Positions 1-5,253 of a stretch of 6,184 nucleotides of DNA are shown here, in pieces. A program made the translations under genes and the position numbers. This DNA comes from an uncultured Lachnospiraceae bacterium (GTDB taxonomy: Bacteria > Bacillota_A > Clostridia > Lachnospirales > Lachnospiraceae): contig CADBNG010000456.1 in assembly GCA_902795985.1 (NCBI GenBank), positions 1 to 6,184 on the forward strand, read 5' to 3'. Numbering within the stretch: the first letter of the stretch is position 1; the number at the start of each line of letters is the position of its first letter. Under the pieces are notes generated by a model. That model was not told the DNA's origin, did not search any database, and worked only from the letters and a program-made list of their open reading frames with translations.

Positions 1-1130
1 CCGGCAATATCTACGGGCGTCTGACCAACTCCACACAGGATGTACTGGAAAAACGTGTTGCCGCCCTTGAGAACGGCACGGCTGCGCTGGCAGTTGCCTC
101 GGGCGCCGCTGCCATTACCTATACGGTCCAGGCCCTTGCCAGGGCCGGCGAGCATATTGTCGCGCAGAAGACCATTTACGGCGGCTCCTATAATCTTCTG
201 GCCCATACTCTTCCCTTATACGGCATTGACTCCACCTTCGCGGACGCCCATAACCTGGAAGAGGTGGAAAAAGCGATCCGTCCGAACACAAAAGCCGTTT
301 ATATTGAAACACTGGGCAATCCGAACAGTGATATTCCGGATATCGAAGCGCTGGCAGAGATCGCCCACCGCCACCGGATTCCTCTGGTTGTGGACAATAC
401 CTTCGGCGCGGCCTATTGGGTCCGTCCCATCGACCGGGGAGCCGATATCGTTGTGCATTCCGCCACCAAATTCTTCGGCGGACACGGTACCACGCTCGGC
501 GGCATTATTGTGGAAGCCGGGACCTATGACTGGAGCACCGACGGAAAATACCCGAACATTGCCAGCCCCAATCCCAGCTATCACGGAGTGGCCTTTACGG
601 AAGCGGCCGGTCCCGCGGCTTTTGTCACCTATATCCGGGCCATCCTTTTAAGAGATACCGGCGCCTGCATCTCGCCGTTCAATGCTTTTCTCCTTCTGCA
701 GGGCATCGAGTCCCTCCCTCTTCGTCTGGACCGCCATGCGGAAAATACGAAAAAAGTCGTTGAATTTCTGGCAAACCATCCCCAGGTGGAAGAAGTGCAT
801 CATCCGTCTCTTCCGGATCACCCGGATCACGCCGTCTATGAGCGCTATTTTCCGAACGGAGGCGCCAGTATCTTCACCTTCAACATCAAAGGCGGCCGGG
901 ACGAGGCCTTCCGTTTTATCGACAATCTGAAGATATTCTCGATACTGGCAAATGTAGCCGACGTCAAGAGTCTGGTCATCCATCCGGCCTCCACAACGCA
1001 TTCCCAGCTGACCGATCAGGAGCTGGCCGATCAGGGAATCGGGCAGAACACCATCCGTCTTTCCATCGGCTGCGAGCACATTGACGACATCCTTGAGGAT
1101 CTTTCCCAGGCTTTCGACGCCGCGAAATGA
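1..1130 (+). CDS. metY: O-acetylhomoserine sulfhydrylase (homocysteine synthase), 5' end missing
   Basis: PLP enzyme of the Cys/Met-metabolism family that makes homocysteine from O-acetylhomoserine and sulfide in the cytoplasm. The reading frame enters from the left edge with its first whole codon at base 3; 375 residues are visible up to TGA at 1128-1130. The family is usually about 425-430 residues, so roughly the first 50 are outside the window. In visible numbering, the start carries the YGRLTNSTQ-type substrate/PLP loop, VVDNTF near 129-134 supplies the Asp (131) that contacts the pyridine nitrogen, and the SATKFFGGHGT motif holds the Schiff-base Lys at 156, about where it is expected once the missing N-terminus is added. 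The C-terminal half keeps the LVIHPASTTHSQL and IRLSIGCEH motifs that mark the sulfhydrylase/cystathionine-gamma-synthase fold. The long insert around 175-225 favours the homocysteine synthase branch over cystathionine synthases. No frameshift is seen. The cysK gene 95 bases downstream fits a sulfur-assimilation locus. Family call is firm; exact substrate is inferred. Confidence 0.93.
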   Translation, partial: GNIYGRLTNSTQDVLEKRVAALENGTAALAVASGAAAITYTVQALARAGEHIVAQKTIYGGSYNLLAHTLPLYGIDSTFADAHNLEEVEKAIRPNTKAVYIETLGNPNSDIPDIEALAEIAHRHRIPLVVDNTFGAAYWVRPIDRGADIVVHSATKFFGGHGTTLGGIIVEAGTYDWSTDGKYPNIASPNPSYHGVAFTEAAGPAAFVTYIRAILLRDTGACISPFNAFLLLQGIESLPLRLDRHAENTKKVVEFLANHPQVEEVHHPSLPDHPDHAVYERYFPNGGASIFTFNIKGGRDEAFRFIDNLKIFSILANVADVKSLVIHPASTTHSQLTDQELADQGIGQNTIRLSIGCEHIDDILEDLSQAFDAAK

Positions 1131-1137
1131 TCCGCTA

Positions 1138-1166
1138 TTGAAAAGAGAGGGAAAACTTCCTATTAT
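1138..1166 (+). promoter_or_regulatory. Probable sigma-70-type promoter for cysK
   Basis: TTGAAA at 1138-1143 and TATTAT at 1161-1166 are separated by exactly 17 bases. Each differs from the consensus hexamer at one position. Transcription would start near 1173, giving a leader of about 53 bases before the cysK ATG. It starts 8 bases after the metY stop codon, with no terminator-like hairpin between the genes, so cysK may be read both from here and by read-through from metY. This is a sequence match only; the regulator, if any, is not identifiable. Confidence 0.55.
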
Positions 1167-1225
1167 TGTTAAAGCATCCTCTATATCGGGGAAAGCAATG
1201 TACACGAAAAAGAAAGGAAAAAGTC

Positions 1226-2158
1226 ATGGCAAAAATATACACCTCTGCCTCTGAGCTGGTCGGTCGCACCCCCCTTGTCGAGCTCACGCATATTGAAAAA
1301 GAATATGGTCTGAAAGCCCGTATTCTGGCAAAACTGGAATACTTAAACCCCGCCGGTTCGGTGAAGGACCGGATTGCCCGCACCATGATTGAAGACGCGG
1401 AAGCCGACGGCCGCTTAACCCCCGGTTCGGTCATTATCGAACCCACCAGCGGCAACACCGGAATCGGTCTGGCTTCCATCGCCGCAGCCAAGGGCTACCG
1501 CATTATCATCGTCATGCCGGACACCATGTCGGTGGAACGCCGCCAGCTGATGAAAGCCTACGGCGCCGAGTTGGTACTCTCCGACGGTGCGAAGGGAATG
1601 AAAGGCGCCATTGAAACCGCCGAAAAGCTGGCTGCTGAAACCCCGGGAAGCTTTATTCCTTCCCAGTTTACCAATCCTTCAAATCCGAAGGCCCATTATC
1701 TCAGCACCGGCCCGGAAATCTTTGAAGACACCGACGGCGCTGTCGATCTCTTCGTGGCCGGCGTCGGTACCGGCGGCACCCTGACCGGCGTGGGCAAATA
1801 TTTAAAAGAAAAGAAGCCGGAAGTGAAAATCGTAGCCGTAGAACCGGCCACCAGCCCGGTGCTTTCCAAAGGAGAGGCCGGAAGCCACAAAATCCAGGGC
1901 ATCGGCGCCGGGTTCGTCCCGGAAGTGCTGGATACCGGCATCTATGACGAAATCATCCCGGTGGAGAACGAAGATGCCTTCGATACCGGCCGCCTGATCG
2001 GCCGCAAAGAAGGCGTCCTGGTAGGCATTTCCTCCGGAGCCGCCGCCTGGGCTGCCATCGAGCTGGCCAAACGTCCGGAAAACGAAGGCAAAAACATCGT
2101 TGTCCTTCTCCCGGACACCGGTGACCGCTATCTTTCCACCCCCTTGTTCGCCGACTGA
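1226..2158 (+). CDS. cysK: Cysteine synthase (O-acetylserine sulfhydrylase A)
   Basis: PLP enzyme of fold type II that converts O-acetylserine and sulfide to cysteine and acetate in the cytoplasm, the last step of cysteine synthesis. The protein is 310 residues, the normal size for CysK. The Schiff-base lysine is K47 in NPAGSVKDR. The substrate-binding loop PTSGNTG is at 73-79, the PLP-phosphate loop GTGGTLTG at 181-188, the [10 protein letters not shown] active-site segment at 221-230, and Ser270 in GISSGAA contacts the pyridine nitrogen. The C-terminal segment [12 protein letters not shown] is also typical. I chose the ATG at 1226 because AAAGGA (1214-1219 region) precedes it at good spacing and the homologous N-terminus begins there; an in-frame TTG at 1166 would add 20 residues unlike the family. 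The gene has its own likely promoter in the gap after metY and a strong terminator 30 bases after the stop. No serine acetyltransferase gene is present in the window. Confidence 0.96.
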   Translation: MAKIYTSASELVGRTPLVELTHIEKEYGLKARILAKLEYLNPAGSVKDRIARTMIEDAEADGRLTPGSVIIEPTSGNTGIGLASIAAAKGYRIIIVMPDTMSVERRQLMKAYGAELVLSDGAKGMKGAIETAEKLAAETPGSFIPSQFTNPSNPKAHYLSTGPEIFEDTDGAVDLFVAGVGTGGTLTGVGKYLKEKKPEVKIVAVEPATSPVLSKGEAGSHKIQGIGAGFVPEVLDTGIYDEIIPVENEDAFDTGRLIGRKEGVLVGISSGAAAWAAIELAKRPENEGKNIVVLLPDTGDRYLSTPLFAD

Positions 2159-2187
2159 ACGATTTGCATTGTTGCTCTCCTTATACC

Positions 2188-2226
2188 GCTGCCTGTTCCG
2201 CTCCTGCCGGACAGGCAGCTTTTTTT
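2188..2226 (+). terminator. Rho-independent terminator of cysK
   Basis: A perfect 9-base-pair stem, GCTGCCTGT (2188-2196) with ACAGGCAGC (2211-2219), closes a 14-base loop and is followed directly by seven T (2220-2226). It begins 30 bases after the cysK stop codon. It should end the metY-cysK transcript before the palindrome cluster. Confidence 0.85.
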
Positions 2227-2328
2227 CAAAGGGGACAGTCCCTTTCGCCCCCTGTTCCAAAGGGGACAGTCCCCTTCGCCCCCTTCCTCCGTCCCTTCCG
2301 GAGCCGGTCCGTTGGGGACAGTCCCCTT
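2227..2328. repeat. Cluster of three GGGGACAGTCCCC-type palindromes (REP/MITE-like)
   Basis: Three near-identical palindromes lie at 2228-2245, 2259-2276 and 2312-2328. The second is perfect: AAGGGGAC, a central A, then GTCCCCTT. The first has one C fewer on the right arm. The third has TT instead of AA on the left. Copies 1 and 2 sit in a 27-base direct repeat with a single difference (2227-2253 and 2258-2284, period 31); both end in CG and a C run. Copy 3 is enclosed by GCCGGT (2303-2308) and ACCGGC (2340-2345), which could form an outer stem. Short palindromes of this kind, scattered between genes, are known as REP elements and are often moved by IS200-like (RAYT) transposases; applying that here is inference, and no transposase is in the window. 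The unequal 31- and 52-base spacings and short cores do not fit CRISPR. Confidence 0.7.
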
Positions 2329-2443
2329 CGGGTCCATGCACCGGCGGACAGCTTTATTATTCCTTTTTTTCAAACTTCCTCCCTTTTTTCGAATACCTGA
2401 TACGGCATCCGCTCCGGTATTTCCTGGTGGTATGCATCCGGCA
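2329..2443. other. Gene-free stretch with pyrimidine-rich tract
   Basis: This is part of the roughly 415-base gap between cysK and the next gene. It contains a pyrimidine-rich run at about 2351-2390 with T tracts at 2364-2370 and 2384-2389. The first T tract follows the possible outer stem around palindrome copy 3 by about 18 bases, so weak extra termination is conceivable. Open frames crossing it are artefacts of the repeats: they read the palindromes as KGTVP-like peptides and match no family I know. I see no RNA gene here. Confidence 0.4.
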
Positions 2444-2463
2444 TTAGTGATATATTAATGATA
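2444..2463 (+). promoter_or_regulatory. Possible extended -10 promoter with an 11-base-period direct repeat
   Basis: TGATATATT at 2448-2456 reads as TGN followed by a TATATT -10 hexamer; no good -35 box lies 16-18 bases upstream. The same spot holds a direct repeat, TTAGTGATA (2444-2452) and TTAATGATA (2455-2463), 8 of 9 bases matching and offset by 11 bases, about one helical turn. That could be a regulator site over the -10 box. If used, transcription would start near 2463 and the leader to the next ATG would be about 113 bases. It is the most AT-rich patch of the gap. Weak evidence. Confidence 0.3.
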
Positions 2464-2575
2464 CCTGAAACGGTCTCTGCGGCTGAGCAGCTGAACCAGC
2501 CATTTTACGAATCCGGTACCCCAGGCCGCGCTCCGGCCCAACCATAAATCCGAATGCATGACGAAAGGACCCTGT

Positions 2576-2887
2576 ATGGACAACAACGAAAAAGAATACT
2601 GGGAAGAAAAAAACTATTCTTTCTTTCAGAACAAAAAATGTGAATTCTTTCCCTGCCACCGGACACCGGATGCGGAAAATTTCAACTGCCTTTTCTGCTA
2701 CTGCCCTCTTTACGCCCTGGGGACACGCTGCGGAGGCAACTACAAGATTCTGAAGAACGGTGTAAAAGACTGCTCCAAATGCAGTCTTCCCCACGCCCGG
2801 AAAAGTTTCGGATACGTCACCGGCCGCTTTCAGGACATTATCGATCTGGTAAAAAAAGATCTTCCTGAGGGATCTTACGAGCAATAA
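2576..2887 (+). CDS. Cysteine-rich small-domain protein (probable metal binding)
   Basis: Encodes 103 residues; ATG at 2576 is chosen because AAAGGA (2564-2569) lies 6 bases upstream, whereas the in-frame ATG at 2558 has no binding site. The sequence carries C22, C27-H28, C38, C41, C43, C52, C66, C69 and H73. The segments CEFFPCH, FNCLFCYCPLY and NGVKDCSKCSLPH are the signature of the 'cysteine-rich small domain' (zinc-finger-like, PF04071, from memory). Nearly the whole protein is this domain, with a short charged N-terminus and a helix-like C-terminal tail; there is no signal peptide or membrane helix. The family's biochemical role is unknown to me. I recall homologues near or fused to corrinoid-synthesis genes in anaerobes, but none of those genes is here. 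The DUF1847 gene starts 39 bases downstream, so the two may be co-transcribed, and that protein is also cysteine-rich. Metal binding is inferred from Cys/His spacing. Confidence 0.88.
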   Translation: MDNNEKEYWEEKNYSFFQNKKCEFFPCHRTPDAENFNCLFCYCPLYALGTRCGGNYKILKNGVKDCSKCSLPHARKSFGYVTGRFQDIIDLVKKDLPEGSYEQ

Positions 2888-2911
2888 ATGATGTTTTTTG
2901 TGTTATAATTT

Positions 2912-2917
2912 AGGAGG
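2912..2917 (+). promoter_or_regulatory. Strong Shine-Dalgarno site of the DUF1847 gene
   Basis: A perfect AGGAGG lies 9 bases before the ATG at 2927, the best ribosome binding site in the window, and fixes the start. Directly upstream is TGTTATAAT (2901-2909), a consensus extended -10 match. A transcript from it would start around 2916 and lose most of the Shine-Dalgarno site, so I do not call it a promoter for this gene. Confidence 0.8.
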
Positions 2918-2926
2918 AAGTGCCTT

Positions 2927-3547
2927 ATGTACACCTGTGCAAACTGTACCGTCCACGCATGTGAACGTCACGAGTTCGAAAATCTGCCGAAAAACTGCCC
3001 CATGCAGAACCGGGAAAACCTGGATAATATCCTGAAGGACTACATGGAGCCGGATACCAATGAGTTTTCCATTAAGGCTGCTTCCCTGGAAGCGGACGGC
3101 TATCTGCAGTGGCCCCGCCTGAAGGAAACCATTGAATTCTGCAAACGGATGGGCTACCAGAAAGTCGGCATGGCCTTCTGCGGCGGCCTGAAAAAGGAAG
3201 CCAAAGTCGTAGCGGATCTGTTCCGCAAACACGGGATCAACCTTTCTACCGTCATGTGTAAAGTCGGCGGCTATGACAAGAGCGATATCGGTATGACCGA
3301 TAAGGAAAAAATTCATCCCGGCGGATTCGAACCCATGTGCAACCCCATCACCCAGGCAAAGCTGCTGAATGAGGAAGGAACCGAATTCAATATAATCCTG
3401 GGTTTGTGCGTCGGCCACGATTCCCTGTTCATGGCCAATTCGGATGCCATGTGCACCACACTGGTGGCCAAGGACCGCGCTCTGGGCAACAATCCCTGCG
3501 CAGCGATTTATACCGCGGAGTCCTACTGCCGGTCCAAACTGGAATAA
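2927..3547 (+). CDS. DUF1847 domain-containing protein (cysteine-rich, probable metal binding)
   Basis: Encodes 206 residues, about the usual size for the family; the domain fills the whole protein. The N-terminus has C4-x2-C7-x4-C12 and C24 in an NCP motif, a likely metal or cluster site. Eight further cysteines are at 72, 85, 111, 138, 161, 176, 191 and 201, several in small-residue contexts typical of family cores (FCGGL, CNPITQA, GLCVGHD). The central KVGMAFCGGL and FNIILGLCVGHDSLF segments look like strands of an alpha/beta fold ending in glycine loops. No signal peptide or transmembrane helix is seen, so it should be cytoplasmic. The function of DUF1847 is not known; redox or metal handling is an inference from the cysteines. 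It follows the other cysteine-rich gene by 39 bases and precedes the zinc-ribbon gene by 112 bases without a terminator. Confidence 0.9.
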   Translation: MYTCANCTVHACERHEFENLPKNCPMQNRENLDNILKDYMEPDTNEFSIKAASLEADGYLQWPRLKETIEFCKRMGYQKVGMAFCGGLKKEAKVVADLFRKHGINLSTVMCKVGGYDKSDIGMTDKEKIHPGGFEPMCNPITQAKLLNEEGTEFNIILGLCVGHDSLFMANSDAMCTTLVAKDRALGNNPCAAIYTAESYCRSKLE

Positions 3548-3659
3548 CAGGAAAGAATCCGGAAGGGCTGAATCCATACCGAAGGAAAAAGAAGGGCCGA
3601 GCCCCTGCTTCCAAATACAAAAGGAGAAAAGGCGCTCCATCAGGACGCCCAACCGAAAA
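3548..3659 (+). promoter_or_regulatory. Leader of the zinc-ribbon gene: distant SD and hairpin
   Basis: The 112-base gap has no terminator. The only good Shine-Dalgarno match, AAGGAG at 3621-3626, is 33 bases before the ATG at 3660, too far for normal use. Between them GGCG (3631-3634) and CGCC (3646-3649), with inner CC/GG pairs, can form a small bulged hairpin. Folding it would shorten the effective spacing to about 14 bases. A weaker AGGA at 3642-3645, 14 bases before the ATG, lies inside the same hairpin. No promoter is evident. Confidence 0.3.
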
Positions 3660-4238
3660 ATGTCTTATTGTCCCAACTGCGGCAGCGAAATGGCCGCGAA
3701 CGCAAAATTCTGTCCGGCCTGCGGCTATGTCATGGCAAACTATGTGGATCCGAACGGCGAATCCCCGTTCGAGCCCGGCTCCGGAAAGGGCAAAAACAAG
3801 GATATCTTCCCGGACTTCGATAAAAAAGTCGAAACCTTTTCCTTTGATGAGCAGGAGGAGAAAAAGGGATCCGGAAGCCGGGATAAAAAAGAGTATACCG
3901 GTTCGTCGTACGGCGCTTCCGGCCGTTCCTCTTATTCGGACAGCTATTCCTCCGATTCCCATATCGATGCGGAATATGATCTGCCCAAAGAGACCAACGG
4001 TTTTGCCATCGCCTCTCTGGCCCTGGGAATTGCCGGCATTTTCTTCGATTTCATCCTGCTTATTCCCAGCATTCTGGCCGTCATTTTCGGCATTATGGGA
4101 CTGAACCGATCCAAAAACGGAGCCGGCGGTTACAAAATGTCCCTGGCGGGCATTATCCTGGGCATCATTATGCTGGCCTTATGGCTGATCCTGCTGATTT
4201 CCGCCGTCGTGCTCACCGGCATTTTCGTTTCCTTATAA
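3660..4238 (+). CDS. Zinc-ribbon and DUF4190 membrane protein
   Basis: Encodes 192 residues. The N-terminus is a zinc ribbon with C4-x2-C7 and C18-x2-C21 (YCPNCG ... FCPACG). Residues 30-110 are a polar, probably disordered linker: a charged Lys/Asp/Glu stretch, then a Ser/Tyr/Gly-rich stretch at 80-100. From about 112 the TNGFAIASLALGIAG start and the following glycine-rich hydrophobic segments match the DUF4190 type of two-helix membrane domain, with helices at about 116-147 and 161-190 separated by a short NRSKNGAGGYK loop. The zinc ribbon should face the cytoplasm. Such proteins are common in Firmicutes and have no assigned role. The in-frame extension upstream of 3660 reads through the DUF1847 gene and is proline/tryptophan-rich nonsense, so the ATG at 3660, which starts the canonical zinc ribbon, is preferred despite a poor ribosome binding site. 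The next gene starts 24 bases after the stop. Confidence 0.9.
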   Translation: MSYCPNCGSEMAANAKFCPACGYVMANYVDPNGESPFEPGSGKGKNKDIFPDFDKKVETFSFDEQEEKKGSGSRDKKEYTGSSYGASGRSSYSDSYSSDSHIDAEYDLPKETNGFAIASLALGIAGIFFDFILLIPSILAVIFGIMGLNRSKNGAGGYKMSLAGIILGIIMLALWLILLISAVVLTGIFVSL

Positions 4239-4262
4239 CTAATCCGACGAAAGGACTTTTCC

Positions 4263-5144
4263 ATGCAACCCAGTTATGAAATTGGTCACAAACAAATAGA
4301 TGCCTGGATCGAAGGCGTCAGCTATGAAATTGCCTTCTGGAACGGCTGGCTGTCCAATCCCGCCAACCGCGCTTCCGCCCTTGCCCGGATGTCCTCCACC
4401 GCGGATATCGGGCAGCCCCTGGGAGATTTTGATCCGGCGGTCCTGAACGAGGACTTCACCGTTCTGGACGTAGGCTGCGGAATGGCTTATCACAACGCCC
4501 CCTATATAGACGGAAAGAAGATCGATCTTCACTATGTGGATCCTCTCGCCCGTTTTTATAACGAAATTGCCGAAAAGCAGGGACTTCCCCTGCCTCCCAT
4601 AGAATTCGCCATGGTGGAATACCTTTCCAGCTTCTATGCTCCCGGTTCCGCCTCCGTTGTACTGATCCAGAATGCCCTGGACCACTGCTTCCAGCCGGTA
4701 CGGGGAATCCTGGAATGCCTGAAAACCCTGAAAACCGGCGGAACCCTCTATCTCTTCCACAACCGGAACGAAGCGGAGCATGAAAACTACATGGGATTCC
4801 ACCAGTTCAATATCGACCTTCAGGACGGACGCCTGGTCATCTGGAACCGGACTGAACGTTATGATATGAACGAAATTCTGAAAGACTGCGCGCAGATCCG
4901 CACCGAAGAAGTGCAGGGGAATATCCGGGCATGGATCCTGAAGGAGAACGATCAGATTCCTCCGACACAGGCCGACGATGTCTGTGTCCTGGCGGAACAG
5001 GTCATGTACTGTATTTCCAAGCTGATGGACCGGAATTTCACAGGGAAATACCAGCGCAGCTTTTCACAGCAGAAGCTTATGCACCGTGTTGCCTCCCGCG
5101 TCAGCCCCAAATGGAAGGAAAAAATTAAAGCCATGCGGAAATAA
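4263..5144 (+). CDS. Class I SAM-dependent methyltransferase, substrate unknown
   Basis: Encodes 293 residues. ATG at 4263 has AAAGGA (4250-4255) 7 bases upstream and lies 24 bases after the zinc-ribbon gene, so the two are probably co-transcribed. The Rossmann-type core shows motif I VLDVGCG at 67-73, an acidic residue at the end of strand 2 (D93 in HYVDP) to hold the SAM ribose, a motif IV-like region VLIQNALDH at 133-141, and LKTGGTLYLFH at 156-166 for strand 5. The NALDHCFQP and HNRNEAEHENYMGFHQFN segments recall methyltransferases found in surface-polysaccharide clusters of other bacteria; that is from memory and only suggests a sugar or small-molecule acceptor. No glycosyltransferase or sugar-nucleotide gene is nearby to support it. 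The lysine-rich C-terminus (about 270-293) is basic and could touch a membrane or nucleic acid. No signal peptide or transmembrane helix. Confidence 0.85.
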   Translation: MQPSYEIGHKQIDAWIEGVSYEIAFWNGWLSNPANRASALARMSSTADIGQPLGDFDPAVLNEDFTVLDVGCGMAYHNAPYIDGKKIDLHYVDPLARFYNEIAEKQGLPLPPIEFAMVEYLSSFYAPGSASVVLIQNALDHCFQPVRGILECLKTLKTGGTLYLFHNRNEAEHENYMGFHQFNIDLQDGRLVIWNRTERYDMNEILKDCAQIRTEEVQGNIRAWILKENDQIPPTQADDVCVLAEQVMYCISKLMDRNFTGKYQRSFSQQKLMHRVASRVSPKWKEKIKAMRK

Positions 5145-5179
5145 GGCGCACCGATCCCGATGATTTCAACCGATTAATC

Positions 5180-5209
5180 CGGCAGGTTTGTGAAAACCTG
5201 CCGCTGTTT
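5180..5209 (+). terminator. Probable terminator after the methyltransferase gene
   Basis: A perfect 10-base-pair stem, CGGCAGGTTT (5180-5189) with AAACCTGCCG (5194-5203), closes a GTGA tetraloop (GNRA type, stable as RNA). It lies 36 bases after the stop codon. The T tract is imperfect: CTG followed by TTTT at 5207-5210. The stem is strong but the weak T run leaves room for read-through into the transporter gene. The left arm can also pair with a segment further downstream. Confidence 0.55.
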
Positions 5210-5210
5210 T

Positions 5211-5237
5211 GCAGGCGGACCGGTCGGAAACGCCTGC
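5211..5237 (+). promoter_or_regulatory. Second hairpin in the leader of the EamA gene
   Basis: GCAGGCG (5211-5217) pairs with CGCCTGC (5231-5237) around a 13-base loop. It ends 16 bases before the EamA start codon and 6 bases before its weak GAGG ribosome binding site (5244-5247), so it could affect translation. It shares sequence with the upstream terminator stem, so alternative pairings are possible. Role unproven. Confidence 0.4.
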
Positions 5238-5253
5238 CGTCACGAGGCCCTGA

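Noticed and set aside
1166..1225. TTG start 20 codons upstream of the cysK ATG
   Set aside because: The added residues do not resemble the CysK N-terminus, the TTG lacks a binding site and lies within the predicted -10 box, while the ATG at 1226 has AAAGGA at proper spacing.
2227..2328. Possible CRISPR array
   Set aside because: Only three copies, unequal 31- and 52-base spacing, two copies sharing flanking sequence rather than having unique spacers, and no cas genes in the window.
2100..2447. Open frames of about 80-180 residues on both strands through the cysK 3' end and palindrome cluster
   Set aside because: They read the palindromes as repeated KGTVP- or GQSP-like peptides, lack ribosome binding sites and overlap cysK or non-coding repeats.
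2464..2575. Known riboswitch (cobalamin, SAM or T-box) before the cysteine-rich gene
   Set aside because: I found no B12 box, no SAM-I core and no T-box antiterminator sequence. The GGTACC at 2515-2520 is not in the T-box context.
2558..2575. Upstream in-frame ATG for the cysteine-rich small-domain gene
   Set aside because: The AAAGGA at 2564-2569 lies downstream of this ATG and fits the ATG at 2576, and no site precedes 2558.
3591..3611. Terminator between the DUF1847 and zinc-ribbon genes
   Set aside because: The GGGC/GCCC hairpin has a very short stem and no T tract follows it.
3406..4104. 232-residue + strand open frame overlapping the DUF1847 and zinc-ribbon genes
   Set aside because: It overlaps two well-supported genes in another frame, and its product is Pro/Arg/Ser-rich with no recognisable domain.
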